Below, in pieces: positions 49,437 through 58,351 of a stretch of 64,000 nt of DNA. Within the stretch, counting starts at the first letter, position 1; every line of letters begins with the position of its first letter. This DNA comes from Lepidurus packardi. Taxonomy: Eukaryota; Arthropoda; Branchiopoda; Notostraca; Triopsidae. The notes beneath the pieces were generated by a model. That model worked only from the letters and a program-made list of their open reading frames with translations. It had not been told where the DNA came from and searched no databases. The stretch is taken from contig JAKZAN010000054.1 in the NCBI GenBank assembly GCA_023053545.1, positions 62,001-126,000 on the forward strand, given 5' to 3'. The position numbers and the translations under genes are program-made.

Positions 49437-50690
49437 TTATAGGTCAAACTGTTTAATTTTTCTATAAAGTGTTCTTTCTGAAATGCCAAGTTGGTCTGCA
49501 GCTGCTTTTCTTTTTCCTTTATTGATTTCCAGTGCGCGTTTGATCATTTCTATTTCTTTTTGTTCTAACCTAAGAATCTCTTCCTCTTCCTCAATTGTTT
49601 CCGCATCCAAATATTTGTCTGAATGATCTTCATAAACGGGCTGAGGCTGCGGCTTTATGATGGAGGTGTGAAGATCTTCTTCAAACTCGAATTCATTTTC
49701 TTCTTTTTTGCCGTATATTTTTTTGATAAGATGCTGACTGGTTTCAGGAATATTTGAAGCGCCATTTTTTAAGAGCTCAAGGGTAAGATTCTTTAAATCG
49801 TTTAAGTCACTTTTCATATCAAAGAGCACTTTATATAAAATCTCACGCTCGGTGCTAAAATCCGAATTCGTTTTACTGTCCTTGATAACCGATGGCAAGT
49901 TACTGCCTTCTGCTGGCAAGTAACCCTGCATTGTTGCAGCAGATATTTCCCTTTTGGTTTCAAGAACAGATATTTGTTCTGCTACATTTCGCAGTTGGCG
50001 AATATTACCGCTCCATCTGTAATTCTGTAAAAACGCAACCGCGGCGTCTTCTAATTTTATTGGTGGCATTTTATATTTATGAGCAAAATCTGCGGCAAAC
50101 TTTCTAAATAAAATGTGGATATCGTCTTTTCGCGCTCTCAAAGGTGGCAAAGCAATGTCAACTGTGCTTAATCGATAATAAAGATCTTCCCGAAATTTTC
50201 CCTTTTCGATTGCTTCAAACATGTTCACATTTGTTGCTGCAACAATTCGAACATTTGTTTTCTGTACTTGTGAAGACCCCACTTTAATAAATTCGCCATT
50301 TTCCAAAACACGCAGCAACCGCACTTGCGTAGTCAGCGGTAGTTCGCCCACTTCATCCAAAAATATTGTGCCGCCGTCTGCCACTTCAAAATAGCCTTCT
50401 CTTGCGCCCGTTGCTCCTGTAAAAGAACCTTTTTCATGTCCAAAAAGCTCGCTGTCAATTGTGCCTTCTGGAATTGCACCGCAGTTTACGGCAATATACT
50501 TCCCGTGTTTCCGATGTGATAAAGTATGGATTATTTTTGGTATGCTTTCCTTTCCAACGCCACTTTCTCCCGTAACCAATACAGATATATCTGTTGGCGC
50601 CACTTGAATTGCCTTCTCGATTGAACGGTTTAATTTTGGGTCATTGCCTATGATTTCAAAACGTTGTTTGATTGCTTGAACTGATTCCAT
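49437..50690 (-). CDS. Sigma-54-dependent Fis-type transcriptional activator
   Basis: AAA+ activator that opens sigma-54 promoters. The 417-residue protein begins almost at once with the AAA+ core: Walker A GESGVGKE (about residues 39-46), the sigma-contact loop as GSFTGA (about 92-97), Walker B GTIFLDEVGELP and sensor VRIVAATN. There is no N-terminal receiver or GAF domain. The C-terminus has a Fis-type helix-turn-helix (KRKAAADQLGISERTLYRKI). An acidic linker separates the two. It partners with rpoN at 27839. Second in the operon, 30 nt behind miaB. Confidence 0.93.
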   Translation of the reverse strand: MESVQAIKQRFEIIGNDPKLNRSIEKAIQVAPTDISVLVTGESGVGKESIPKIIHTLSHRKHGKYIAVNCGAIPEGTIDSELFGHEKGSFTGATGAREGYFEVADGGTIFLDEVGELPLTTQVRLLRVLENGEFIKVGSSQVQKTNVRIVAATNVNMFEAIEKGKFREDLYYRLSTVDIALPPLRARKDDIHILFRKFAADFAHKYKMPPIKLEDAAVAFLQNYRWSGNIRQLRNVAEQISVLETKREISAATMQGYLPAEGSNLPSVIKDSKTNSDFSTEREILYKVLFDMKSDLNDLKNLTLELLKNGASNIPETSQHLIKKIYGKKEENEFEFEEDLHTSIIKPQPQPVYEDHSDKYLDAETIEEEEEILRLEQKEIEMIKRALEINKGKRKAAADQLGISERTLYRKIKQFDL

Positions 50691-50720
50691 TTTTGCGTTT
50701 TATAGGTTGATTGAATTCAA

Positions 50721-52169
50721 TTAGTTCATGTCTGAAAGCCCAATAGCCTCTCCGATGAGTGTGCCACTTGTGCAATTCGTAATTTTTACGTTCACAAACT
50801 GTCCTATTTTATATTGTTCTTTTGGGAAAACGACCGTTAGGCTCTGCTGTGTGCGTCCCGAAAGGTCATTTTCAGATTTTTTTGATAATTTATCCACGAG
50901 TACTTCAACCGTTTGCCCAACGAATTGCTTGGTTCTATAATGGCTATGAATTCTTTGTAAATCGACAATTTCTTGAAGTCGGCGCATTTTTACCAATTCT
51001 GGCACATCGTCTTCCATCTTTCGACCTGCTAAAGTACCTGGCCGTTCCGAATATGAATACATATAACCAAAACTATATTTAACATACTCCATCAAACTCA
51101 AAGTATCTTGATGGTCTTCTTCGGTTTCTGTCGGAAAGCCAGCAATCAGATCTTGGGTCACAGTTGCCGTTGGAAGTATGAGTCTTATTTTATCAATCAA
51201 TGCCATATATTCTTCCCGCGAATGCAAACGATTCATCTCTTTTAAGATGCGATTGCTGCCCGATTGAACTGGCAAATGAATGTGTTTGCAGATATTATCA
51301 TGCTTCGCAATGGTGTGCAGTACATCTTCATGCATATCCTGCGGATTTGAAGTAGAAAATCTAATCCTTAGCTTAGGGAAACTCGAAGCCACGGTGTCTA
51401 ATAATTCTGAAAAATTTACAGCCGTTGCGCGTTGCATTTCAGAGGCCTTGTCGAAATCTTTTTTCAAGCCGCCACCATACCACAAATAGCTGTCAACGTT
51501 TTGCCCCAACAAGGTTACTTCTTTATAACCCGTTGCCCAAAGTTGCTCAATTTCAGTCATAATACTTTGCGGTTCACGGCTTCGTTCGCGGCCTCTCGTG
51601 AAAGGCACTACACAAAACGTGCACATGTTATCGCACCCACGAGTAATTGAAACAAAAGCAGAAACACCATTGGTTTGAAGGCGAACGGGCGAAATGTCAC
51701 CATATGTTTCGTCTTTAGAAAGTATCACATTGATGGCTTCATTTCCTGCTTCAACTTCTTCTAATAAATTTGGTAAGTCTTTATAGGCATCTGGACCCAC
51801 AACAAGATCTACAATTTTTTCTTGTTCTAGAAACTGACTTTTCAAGCGTTCGGCCATACAACCCAGAACGCCCACCTTCATTTTCGGATTAATATCGCGT
51901 TTCACGGCATTATATTTTTCGAGTCGTTTGCGCACAGTTTGCTCTGCTTTGTCTCGAATTGAACAGGTGTTCACCAAAACCAAATCGGCTTCCTCTAATA
52001 TTAAGGTCGTATTATACCCGCTTTTGGTTAAAATTGATGCGACCACTTCGCTATCCGAAAAGTTCATCGCGCATCCAAAACTTTCAATAAATAGTTTCTT
52101 CGTATTTTCTGGCTTGTGCGCTATTGTAAGGACTTCACCTTGTCTGTTTTCGTTTATTGTCTTTTCCAT
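50721..52169 (-). CDS. miaB: tRNA-2-methylthio-N6-dimethylallyladenosine synthase
   Basis: Radical-SAM methylthiotransferase that modifies A37 of UNN-reading tRNAs. The N-terminal UPF0004 domain supplies three cluster cysteines (ESFGCAMNFSDSE, NTCSIRDKA, GCMAER). The radical-SAM motif is CDNMCTFCVVPFTRG at about residues 180-194 (CxxxCxxC), and a C-terminal TRAM domain ends near residue 475. Length 482 is normal. First gene of the operon leading to secG, from a TATCTTTG box 33 nt upstream. Confidence 0.96.
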   Translation of the reverse strand: MEKTINENRQGEVLTIAHKPENTKKLFIESFGCAMNFSDSEVVASILTKSGYNTTLILEEADLVLVNTCSIRDKAEQTVRKRLEKYNAVKRDINPKMKVGVLGCMAERLKSQFLEQEKIVDLVVGPDAYKDLPNLLEEVEAGNEAINVILSKDETYGDISPVRLQTNGVSAFVSITRGCDNMCTFCVVPFTRGRERSREPQSIMTEIEQLWATGYKEVTLLGQNVDSYLWYGGGLKKDFDKASEMQRATAVNFSELLDTVASSFPKLRIRFSTSNPQDMHEDVLHTIAKHDNICKHIHLPVQSGSNRILKEMNRLHSREEYMALIDKIRLILPTATVTQDLIAGFPTETEEDHQDTLSLMEYVKYSFGYMYSYSERPGTLAGRKMEDDVPELVKMRRLQEIVDLQRIHSHYRTKQFVGQTVEVLVDKLSKKSENDLSGRTQQSLTVVFPKEQYKIGQFVNVKITNCTSGTLIGEAIGLSDMN

Positions 52170-52201
52170 GGTCGATTAAAAAGCTCTTTTTTTTGAGGCT
52201 C

Positions 52202-52209
52202 CAAAGATA
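52202..52209 (-). promoter_or_regulatory. miaB operon promoter, -7 box
   Basis: TATCTTTG on the minus strand with TTG about 21 nt further upstream; 33 nt from the ATG at 52169. Confidence 0.55.
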
Positions 52210-52316
52210 CATATATTTGACTCAATATGACAAGATGGCAGGCCTTCATTTAACATCAATTTTATCCTTTAGGCTTTTAATAACTTGTAAAAAAGGTCAT
52301 ATTTAAAAAAATCACA

Positions 52317-52324
52317 TACTTTTG
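52317..52324 (+). promoter_or_regulatory. topA promoter, -7 box
   Basis: TACTTTTG, 20 nt before the ATG at 52344. Confidence 0.6.
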
Positions 52325-52343
52325 CGCATACAAAAATCAGTAC

Positions 52344-54872
52344 ATGGCAAAGAATTTAGTGATAGTGGAATCGCCGGCAAAGGCTAAAACAATAGAAAAG
52401 TTTCTGGGAAGTGATTATCAAGTAGAGTCCAGTTACGGTCATATTGCTGATTTGCCTTCGAAGGAAATTGGGGTTGATGTTGAAAATGGGTTCAAGCCGA
52501 AATATGAAGTTTCTGCTGATAAAAAAGCATTGGTTAAGAAATTGAAAGACTTGTCTAAAAAAGCCGAAACAGTTTGGTTAGCAAGTGATGAGGATCGAGA
52601 AGGGGAGGCAATTTCATGGCATTTGGCTGAAGAATTGGGATTGGATAGCAGCAAAACAAAAAGGATTGTTTTTCATGAAATTACAAAAACAGCGATTTTA
52701 AAAGCAATCGAAAATCCGCGTGGAATCAATTATGATCTGGTTAATGCGCAGCAAGCCAGAAGGGTTTTGGACCGCTTGGTTGGTTATGAACTTTCACCAG
52801 TTTTATGGCGAAAGGTTAAGGGCGGATTGTCTGCCGGTCGCGTGCAATCTGTTTCCGTGCGTCTAATTGTGGAGCGGGAACGTGAAATACAGAACTTTCA
52901 TCCAGTGGCGTCCTATTCAATTACGGCGGAGTTTTCACCTGAATCAGGAAAATCCTTTAAAGCCAAACTGCCAAAAAATTTCAACACAAAAGCAGAAGCG
53001 ATCGAGTTTCTAAACAAAAATATCGATTCTTCGTATAAGGTTTCTGACTTAGAAACCAAACCCGCGAAGAAATCACCTGCGCCTCCTTTCACAACTTCAA
53101 CGTTGCAGCAAGAGGCCGCTCGGAAATTATATTTGCCCGTTGGCATCACGATGCAAATCGCGCAACGTCTGTATGAAGCGGGATTGATAACGTATATGAG
53201 AACAGACAGCGTGAATCTTTCTAAAGATGCGCTTGCGGCAGCTCAGGACGAAATCATAAAAAGTTATGGCAAAGAATACAGCAAACCACGAACTTTTGCT
53301 AATAAAAGTAAAGGTGCTCAGGAAGCTCATGAGGCCATTCGCCCCACAGATATGTCAAGGCATACGGTGAACATCGAACGCGATCAAGCGAGGTTGTATG
53401 ATTTGATTTGGAAACGAACATTGGCTTCGCAGATGAGTGATGCCGAATTGGAACGCACTAATGTAAAGATTCAGGCTAGTAATCACAATGAAATCTTTAC
53501 CGCAAGCGGAGAAGTGCTATTATTTGAAGGTTTCCTCAAAGTGTATATGGAAGGAAATGATGAGGATGACGAAGAAACCGAAGGGATGTTGCCAGCACTG
53601 AAAGTTAATGAGCAATTGATTGCGAATTATATTCAGGCGACAGAACGGTATACAAGACCTTCTTCAAGGTATACTGAAGCGTCTTTGGTAAAAAAACTTG
53701 AAGAACTAGGCATCGGTCGTCCGTCAACTTATGCGCCAACAATTTCAACTATAATTAGTCGTAATTACGTAGAAAAGGGAACGTTAGAAGGACAAGAGCG
53801 CCCTTATATTCAACTGTCGCTTCAGGGCGGAAAGGTTGCCGAAAAGCTGCTAAAAGAAAATACAGGTTCAGATAAAGGAAAGCTAGTGCCAACAGACATC
53901 GGAACGATTGTAACTGATTTTCTTGTCAAGAATTTTAGTTCCATAATGGATTATAATTTTACGGCGAAAGTGGAGCAGGATTTTGATGAAATTGCTGAAG
54001 GAAATGTCAATTGGGCTATCATGATGCAAGATTTTTATAGCCGTTTTCATCCAAATGTAAAAGAAGTTGAGGCAAATGCAGAACGAGAAAGTGGCGAACG
54101 AATTCTAGGTACGGACCCTAAATCAGGCAAGCCGGTGAGTGTTCGTCTGGGCAAATTTGGACCTATGGCACAAATTGGCAATGCCGAAGATGAAAATAAG
54201 CAATTTGCAAGTTTGCGTCCAGAACAAAATATTGGAAGCATCGGACTAGAAGACGCCTTGAATTTATTTTTGTTGCCAAAAATTTTGGGCGAAATAGGAG
54301 GGGAAGAAGTAGAAGTAAACAATGGCCGATTTGGCCCATACGTGCGCCATGGAAAGGCTTTTGTATCCTTGCCAAAAGGCGAAGAGCCTCTGGATGTAAC
54401 TTTTGAGCGTGCACAGGAACTTATTGCTGAAAAAGCGCAAGCCGACGCCCCGATTGCTGTTTATAATGGTTTGCCTGTTCAAAAAGGAACAGGAAGATTT
54501 GGTCCTTTCATTAAGTGGGATGGAATGTTTATAAATGTTAGCAAAAAATATAATTTTGACCGCTTGTCTGAGCAAGATATCATCGAATTAATTGAAGATA
54601 AAATGCAAAAGAACATCGACAAAGTAATTCACAATTGGAAAGACGAAGGCATCTTGGTCGAAAAAGCACGCTGGGGCAGATCTGTAATTACAAAGGGCAA
54701 AATCAAGATTGAACTTTCGAAAGATATTGATGCTTCCCAACTCACTTTAGCTGAAGTTGAAGAAATGATTGCTAAAAAAACACCAGCAAAAAAAGCACCG
54801 GCAAAAAAAGCGGTCGCTAAAAAGGCACCAGCAAAAAAGGTCGTAACAAAAAAAACAGCTCCAAAAAAATAG
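52344..54872 (+). CDS. topA: DNA topoisomerase I
   Basis: Type IA topoisomerase that relaxes negative supercoils. The Toprim domain is at the N-terminus (LVIVESPAKAKTIEKFLG; ASDEDREGEAISWH), and the catalytic tyrosine is in GLITYMRTDSVNLS near residue 286. The C-terminal region carries repeated topoisomerase C-terminal motifs (RLGKFGPM, NGRFGPYVRHG, GTGRFGPFIKW) instead of Cys zinc ribbons. The last 30 residues are Lys/Ala/Pro-rich, with repeats of PAKKA type. Length 842 is normal. The arginase-fold gene begins 3 nt later. Confidence 0.97.
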   Translation: MAKNLVIVESPAKAKTIEKFLGSDYQVESSYGHIADLPSKEIGVDVENGFKPKYEVSADKKALVKKLKDLSKKAETVWLASDEDREGEAISWHLAEELGLDSSKTKRIVFHEITKTAILKAIENPRGINYDLVNAQQARRVLDRLVGYELSPVLWRKVKGGLSAGRVQSVSVRLIVEREREIQNFHPVASYSITAEFSPESGKSFKAKLPKNFNTKAEAIEFLNKNIDSSYKVSDLETKPAKKSPAPPFTTSTLQQEAARKLYLPVGITMQIAQRLYEAGLITYMRTDSVNLSKDALAAAQDEIIKSYGKEYSKPRTFANKSKGAQEAHEAIRPTDMSRHTVNIERDQARLYDLIWKRTLASQMSDAELERTNVKIQASNHNEIFTASGEVLLFEGFLKVYMEGNDEDDEETEGMLPALKVNEQLIANYIQATERYTRPSSRYTEASLVKKLEELGIGRPSTYAPTISTIISRNYVEKGTLEGQERPYIQLSLQGGKVAEKLLKENTGSDKGKLVPTDIGTIVTDFLVKNFSSIMDYNFTAKVEQDFDEIAEGNVNWAIMMQDFYSRFHPNVKEVEANAERESGERILGTDPKSGKPVSVRLGKFGPMAQIGNAEDENKQFASLRPEQNIGSIGLEDALNLFLLPKILGEIGGEEVEVNNGRFGPYVRHGKAFVSLPKGEEPLDVTFERAQELIAEKAQADAPIAVYNGLPVQKGTGRFGPFIKWDGMFINVSKKYNFDRLSEQDIIELIEDKMQKNIDKVIHNWKDEGILVEKARWGRSVITKGKIKIELSKDIDASQLTLAEVEEMIAKKTPAKKAPAKKAVAKKAPAKKVVTKKTAPKK

Positions 54873-54875
54873 AAA

Positions 54876-56021
54876 ATGATATTTGATTACCTGCAACCTA
54901 TAGCGGAAGATTTATTGCAATTTCGTGATGCACTAAGTTCGCAGCATCTGGGTCAAAAAATCGTTTTTCATACAAAGAACGATGTTCCAAAACTTGAAAG
55001 CGTGCGCATCGCATTAGTTGGCGTTTTGGAAAATCGAGGCATTAATCACGAAGCAGCCAATTTAAGCGAAATTCGAAGACAATTGTATGCGCTTTTTCCA
55101 GGAAATTGGGAGGGGTCAATTGCTGATTTGGGCGATTTGTTACCCGGATCTTCCCCAAACGACACGGGATTTGCACTAAGGGAAATAGTTCAAGACCTTC
55201 TTAAACGCAAAATTGTGCCTATAATTATAGGCGGGTCGCAAGATCTGACCTATTCAATGTATCGCGCATATGACGATTTGGAGCAAATGGTAAACCTAGT
55301 TTCAATCGATAGCAAATTTGATTTTGGCCGAGAGCAGGACGTGCTTTCAGCAAATTCATACATGACTAAGATAGTAGTCGAAGAACCGAACAATTTGTTT
55401 AACTTTAGCAATATTGGCTTTCAGACTTATTATAATTCGCAAGAAGAAATTGATTTAGTAGATAAGCTGTTTTTTGATGCTTATCGACTGGGCGAAATCT
55501 CAAATAATATCTTACTAGCGGAGCCCGTAATGCGAGATGCAGATTTGGTAAATATTGATTTAACCGCAGTGAAATCAGCAGATTCGGGTAATCAAAGACA
55601 ATTTGTTCCCAATGGTTTTTCGGGTAAAGAAATTTGTGCTTTGGCCAGATATGCAGGAATAAGCGACAAAGTTTCTGCATTTGGTGTATTTAATCACAAT
55701 AGTAGTGCGGAAGAATCAGTTTTAATAGCCCAAATTTTATGGTATTTCATCGAAGGATGGCATTACCGTTCTAACGAATACCCGTTTGGCAGTCGGAAGG
55801 ATTATATAAAATATATTGTGCCTTGTGAGGAGGAAGAGTTAGTGTTTTACAAAAGCGATAAAACAGCACGTTGGTGGATTGAAATCCCTTTTGAGACAAG
55901 TGGTAATAATAAACTTAAGAAAAATACGTTGTTACCTTGTTCTTACGAAGAGTATCTGACTGCTTGCAACCAAGAGCTTCCCGAAAGGTGGTGGAAAGCA
56001 CAGCGAAAAAACAGCATGTAA
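54876..56021 (+). CDS. Arginase/formimidoylglutamase-fold protein with lost metal ligands
   Basis: A 381-residue protein of the ureohydrolase (arginase) fold. The segments PIIIGGSQDLTYSMY (about residues 115-129), VSIDSKFDFG (142-151) and LVNIDLTAVKSAD (224-236) align with the three metal motifs. However, GGxH has Q122 in place of His, DAHxD reads D145-S-K147-F-D149, and the DxD motif reads D228-L-T230. About three of six manganese ligands are thus missing, so hydrolase activity is doubtful. It starts 3 nt after topA and ends 210 nt before gldK. I recall this gene next to gldK in other flavobacteria; a link to gliding/secretion is inference. Confidence 0.8.
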   Translation: MIFDYLQPIAEDLLQFRDALSSQHLGQKIVFHTKNDVPKLESVRIALVGVLENRGINHEAANLSEIRRQLYALFPGNWEGSIADLGDLLPGSSPNDTGFALREIVQDLLKRKIVPIIIGGSQDLTYSMYRAYDDLEQMVNLVSIDSKFDFGREQDVLSANSYMTKIVVEEPNNLFNFSNIGFQTYYNSQEEIDLVDKLFFDAYRLGEISNNILLAEPVMRDADLVNIDLTAVKSADSGNQRQFVPNGFSGKEICALARYAGISDKVSAFGVFNHNSSAEESVLIAQILWYFIEGWHYRSNEYPFGSRKDYIKYIVPCEEEELVFYKSDKTARWWIEIPFETSGNNKLKKNTLLPCSYEEYLTACNQELPERWWKAQRKNSM

Positions 56022-56161
56022 TTAGTTGTTATTTCTTACAAATAGTAGAATTTTATAATTTTTTAGCATTTATTCGGACAATATTTTTGATTTATTTACG
56101 ATAATGATAATATTGCTTTAACATTTAGCAGTTTTTAGACAATAAATAATTTTTCAAATAG

Positions 56162-56192
56162 TTGTTTTTTTGAAAATTAATGGATAGGTTTA
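56162..56192 (+). promoter_or_regulatory. Possible gldKLMN promoter
   Basis: TTG (56162-56164), 20-nt spacer, TAGGTTTA (56185-56192; last base differs from the consensus). It lies in the 210-bp gap before gldK, which holds nothing else I can name. Confidence 0.4.
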
Positions 56193-56231
56193 CGGCCTTT
56201 AAAATAGAATACATTAAATAACCAAATTGAT

Positions 56232-57626
56232 ATGAAGAAATTCGTTGCATTTACAGCTTTACTTACTTTGCTTATAAGCTGTGGCCGGTCAAGCGATAAA
56301 GGTGAACTCGTAGGAGTTCCTGGAAAAAAATGGCATCCAGAAAAACCATACGGAATGACATTAGTACCCGGCGGTGCTTTTATAATGGGAAAATCTGATG
56401 ATGATTTGGCCAATATGCAAGATGCTCCAACGAAGACGGTTACTGTTCGTTCTTTTTATATGGATGAAACTGAAATCACAAATAGCGAATACAGAGAATT
56501 TGTAGAATGGGTAAAAGATTCTACAATTCGTGTAAGATTAGCAATCTATGCTGATGAGCAGGGATTAAAGCCAGGTACTGGTGGTAATAAAAAAGGCAGT
56601 ATTGGCGACTTTGCGTTTAACGATGCAGATCCATCTAAAATGACGCCATACGACAAATACATGTATGAGAATTATTATAGTATTGGTACTGCTGATGATC
56701 CGTATGCAGGACGTAAACTAAATCGCAAAGTTAAATTGATAAAAGACACTGCGAAATATCCTGACGAATACTATACTGAAGTAATGGATTCGATGTACTT
56801 AAAGGCTGCAGAATCATACAATGGTCTGCGCACAGTTGATGTTTCAAAATTGAAATTCAGATATTCTTGGATGGATATTGAAGCAGCAGCAAAAGCAAAG
56901 GGTGGAAAGAGAAGTTCATTCATTAGAACTGAGAACATCCAAGTTTATCCTGACACCACTGTTTGGATTAAAGATTTCGCCTACTCTTTCAACGTGCCAA
57001 TGCACAATGATTATTTCTGGCACCAAGCTTATAGCGATTACCCAGTAGTTGGCGTAACTTGGACACAGTCAAAAGCATTTTGTGCTTGGAGAACCTTGAA
57101 GAAAAATGCTTACATCAAGAAGAAAAAAGGAAGAAACCAAATTAATACATTCCGTTTGCCAACAGAGGCAGAGTGGGAATATGCGGCTAGAGGTGGTTTA
57201 GAGTCTGGAACATACCCATGGGGTGGTCCTTATGCTAAAAATGACAGAGGATGTTTCCTTGCAAACTTTAAGCCAAATAGAGGAGATTATGCGGCAGATA
57301 ATGCTTTGTATACTGTTGAAGCTAAAGCGTATGAACCAAATGGTTATAACTTATATCAAATGGCGGGTAACGTAGCAGAATGGACTGATTCTTCTTATGA
57401 CGCAGCGGCATATGAGTTTGTGTCGTCAATGAATCCAAACGTCGGCAGTTCAACAAACAAACGTAAAGTGACGCGAGGAGGTTCATGGAAAGATGTAGCT
57501 TATTCTTTGCAAGTAAGCACGCGTGACTACGAGTATGCTGATTCGGCTAGAAGTTACATCGGGTTTAGAACAGTACAGGATTATATGGGAACGGAAGTTA
57601 CCGGGAATACAAAAAAAAGACGATAA
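56232..57626 (+). CDS. gldK: Gliding motility lipoprotein GldK
   Basis: Outer-membrane lipoprotein of the type IX secretion core; it forms periplasmic rings with GldN. The 464-residue protein has a lipobox LISC at residues 15-18. Its body is a formylglycine-generating-enzyme-like (sulfatase-modifying) domain with GGAFIMGKSDDD, LPTEAEWEYAARGG, NLYQMAGNVAEWTDSSYD and RGGSWKD..GFRTV. The cysteines that make FGE active are absent from RGGSWKDVAYSLQVSTRDY, so the role is structural. First gene of gldKLMN. Confidence 0.97.
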   Translation: MKKFVAFTALLTLLISCGRSSDKGELVGVPGKKWHPEKPYGMTLVPGGAFIMGKSDDDLANMQDAPTKTVTVRSFYMDETEITNSEYREFVEWVKDSTIRVRLAIYADEQGLKPGTGGNKKGSIGDFAFNDADPSKMTPYDKYMYENYYSIGTADDPYAGRKLNRKVKLIKDTAKYPDEYYTEVMDSMYLKAAESYNGLRTVDVSKLKFRYSWMDIEAAAKAKGGKRSSFIRTENIQVYPDTTVWIKDFAYSFNVPMHNDYFWHQAYSDYPVVGVTWTQSKAFCAWRTLKKNAYIKKKKGRNQINTFRLPTEAEWEYAARGGLESGTYPWGGPYAKNDRGCFLANFKPNRGDYAADNALYTVEAKAYEPNGYNLYQMAGNVAEWTDSSYDAAAYEFVSSMNPNVGSSTNKRKVTRGGSWKDVAYSLQVSTRDYEYADSARSYIGFRTVQDYMGTEVTGNTKKRR

Positions 57627-57672
57627 AAATTTAACCACTTACTTATATTAACTTAACTAAATTAATTTCATT

Positions 57673-58308
57673 ATGGCATTATTGAGCAAAAAAGTCATGA
57701 ATTTCGCTTACGGAATGGGAGCGGCAGTAGTAATCATCGGAGCACTTTTCAAATTGATGCACTGGCCAGGTGCGAGCGCGATGCTTATTATAGGATTGGG
57801 AACAGAGGCATTCATTTTCGGTTTGTCAGCTTTTGACCCAGTAGATACAGAATTAGATTGGTCGCTTGTTTATCCAGAATTAGCTGGTGGAGAAGCTACT
57901 AAAAAAGATAAAAAAGAAGATCCAAAAGAAGTTCAAGGTTTGCTTTCTCAGAAATTAGACAATATGTTGAAAGAAGCAAAAATTGACGGTGAATTAATGG
58001 CAAGTTTGGGAACAAGCATCAGAAACTTCGAAGGGGCTGCAAAAGGTATTGCACCAACTGTTGATTCAATCGCTTCGACTAAAAAATACAGCGAAGAAAT
58101 GTCATTGGCTGCATCACAAATGGAATCGTTGAACGGATTATACAAAGTTCAATTGGATAGCGCATCTAAAAATGCTCAAATTAACAACGAAATCGCAGAA
58201 AACAACTTAAAACTTAAAGATCAAATGCAGTCGTTAACTTCTAACTTAGCGTCTTTAAACAACGTTTACGGTGGAATGTTGTCTGCTATGGGTAACAGAG
58301 GAAACTAA
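57673..58308 (+). CDS. gldL: Gliding motility protein GldL
   Basis: Inner-membrane stator-like part of the proton-driven motor that powers gliding and type IX secretion. Two helices lie at about residues 9-29 and 34-54, with K27 and H30 at the end of the first and E45 inside the second. Charged residues of this kind in the membrane are known to matter for proton use in GldL. The rest is a cytoplasmic coiled-coil-rich domain. 211 residues. It is 46 nt after gldK and 43 nt before gldM. Confidence 0.96.
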   Translation: MALLSKKVMNFAYGMGAAVVIIGALFKLMHWPGASAMLIIGLGTEAFIFGLSAFDPVDTELDWSLVYPELAGGEATKKDKKEDPKEVQGLLSQKLDNMLKEAKIDGELMASLGTSIRNFEGAAKGIAPTVDSIASTKKYSEEMSLAASQMESLNGLYKVQLDSASKNAQINNEIAENNLKLKDQMQSLTSNLASLNNVYGGMLSAMGNRGN

Positions 58309-58351
58309 TCCAGCTATTTTTAATATAAACTTAAACAACTAATTAGAAAAG

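Noticed and set aside
52214..52221. TATATTTG on the plus strand as a second topA promoter
   Set aside because: It fits the -7 pattern but lies about 120 nt before topA, and a better-placed TACTTTTG exists at 52317. In AT-rich DNA such matches are frequent.
56022..56231. Small gene in the gap before gldK
   Set aside because: The region is very AT-rich with stops in all frames at short distance; only a weak promoter is seen.
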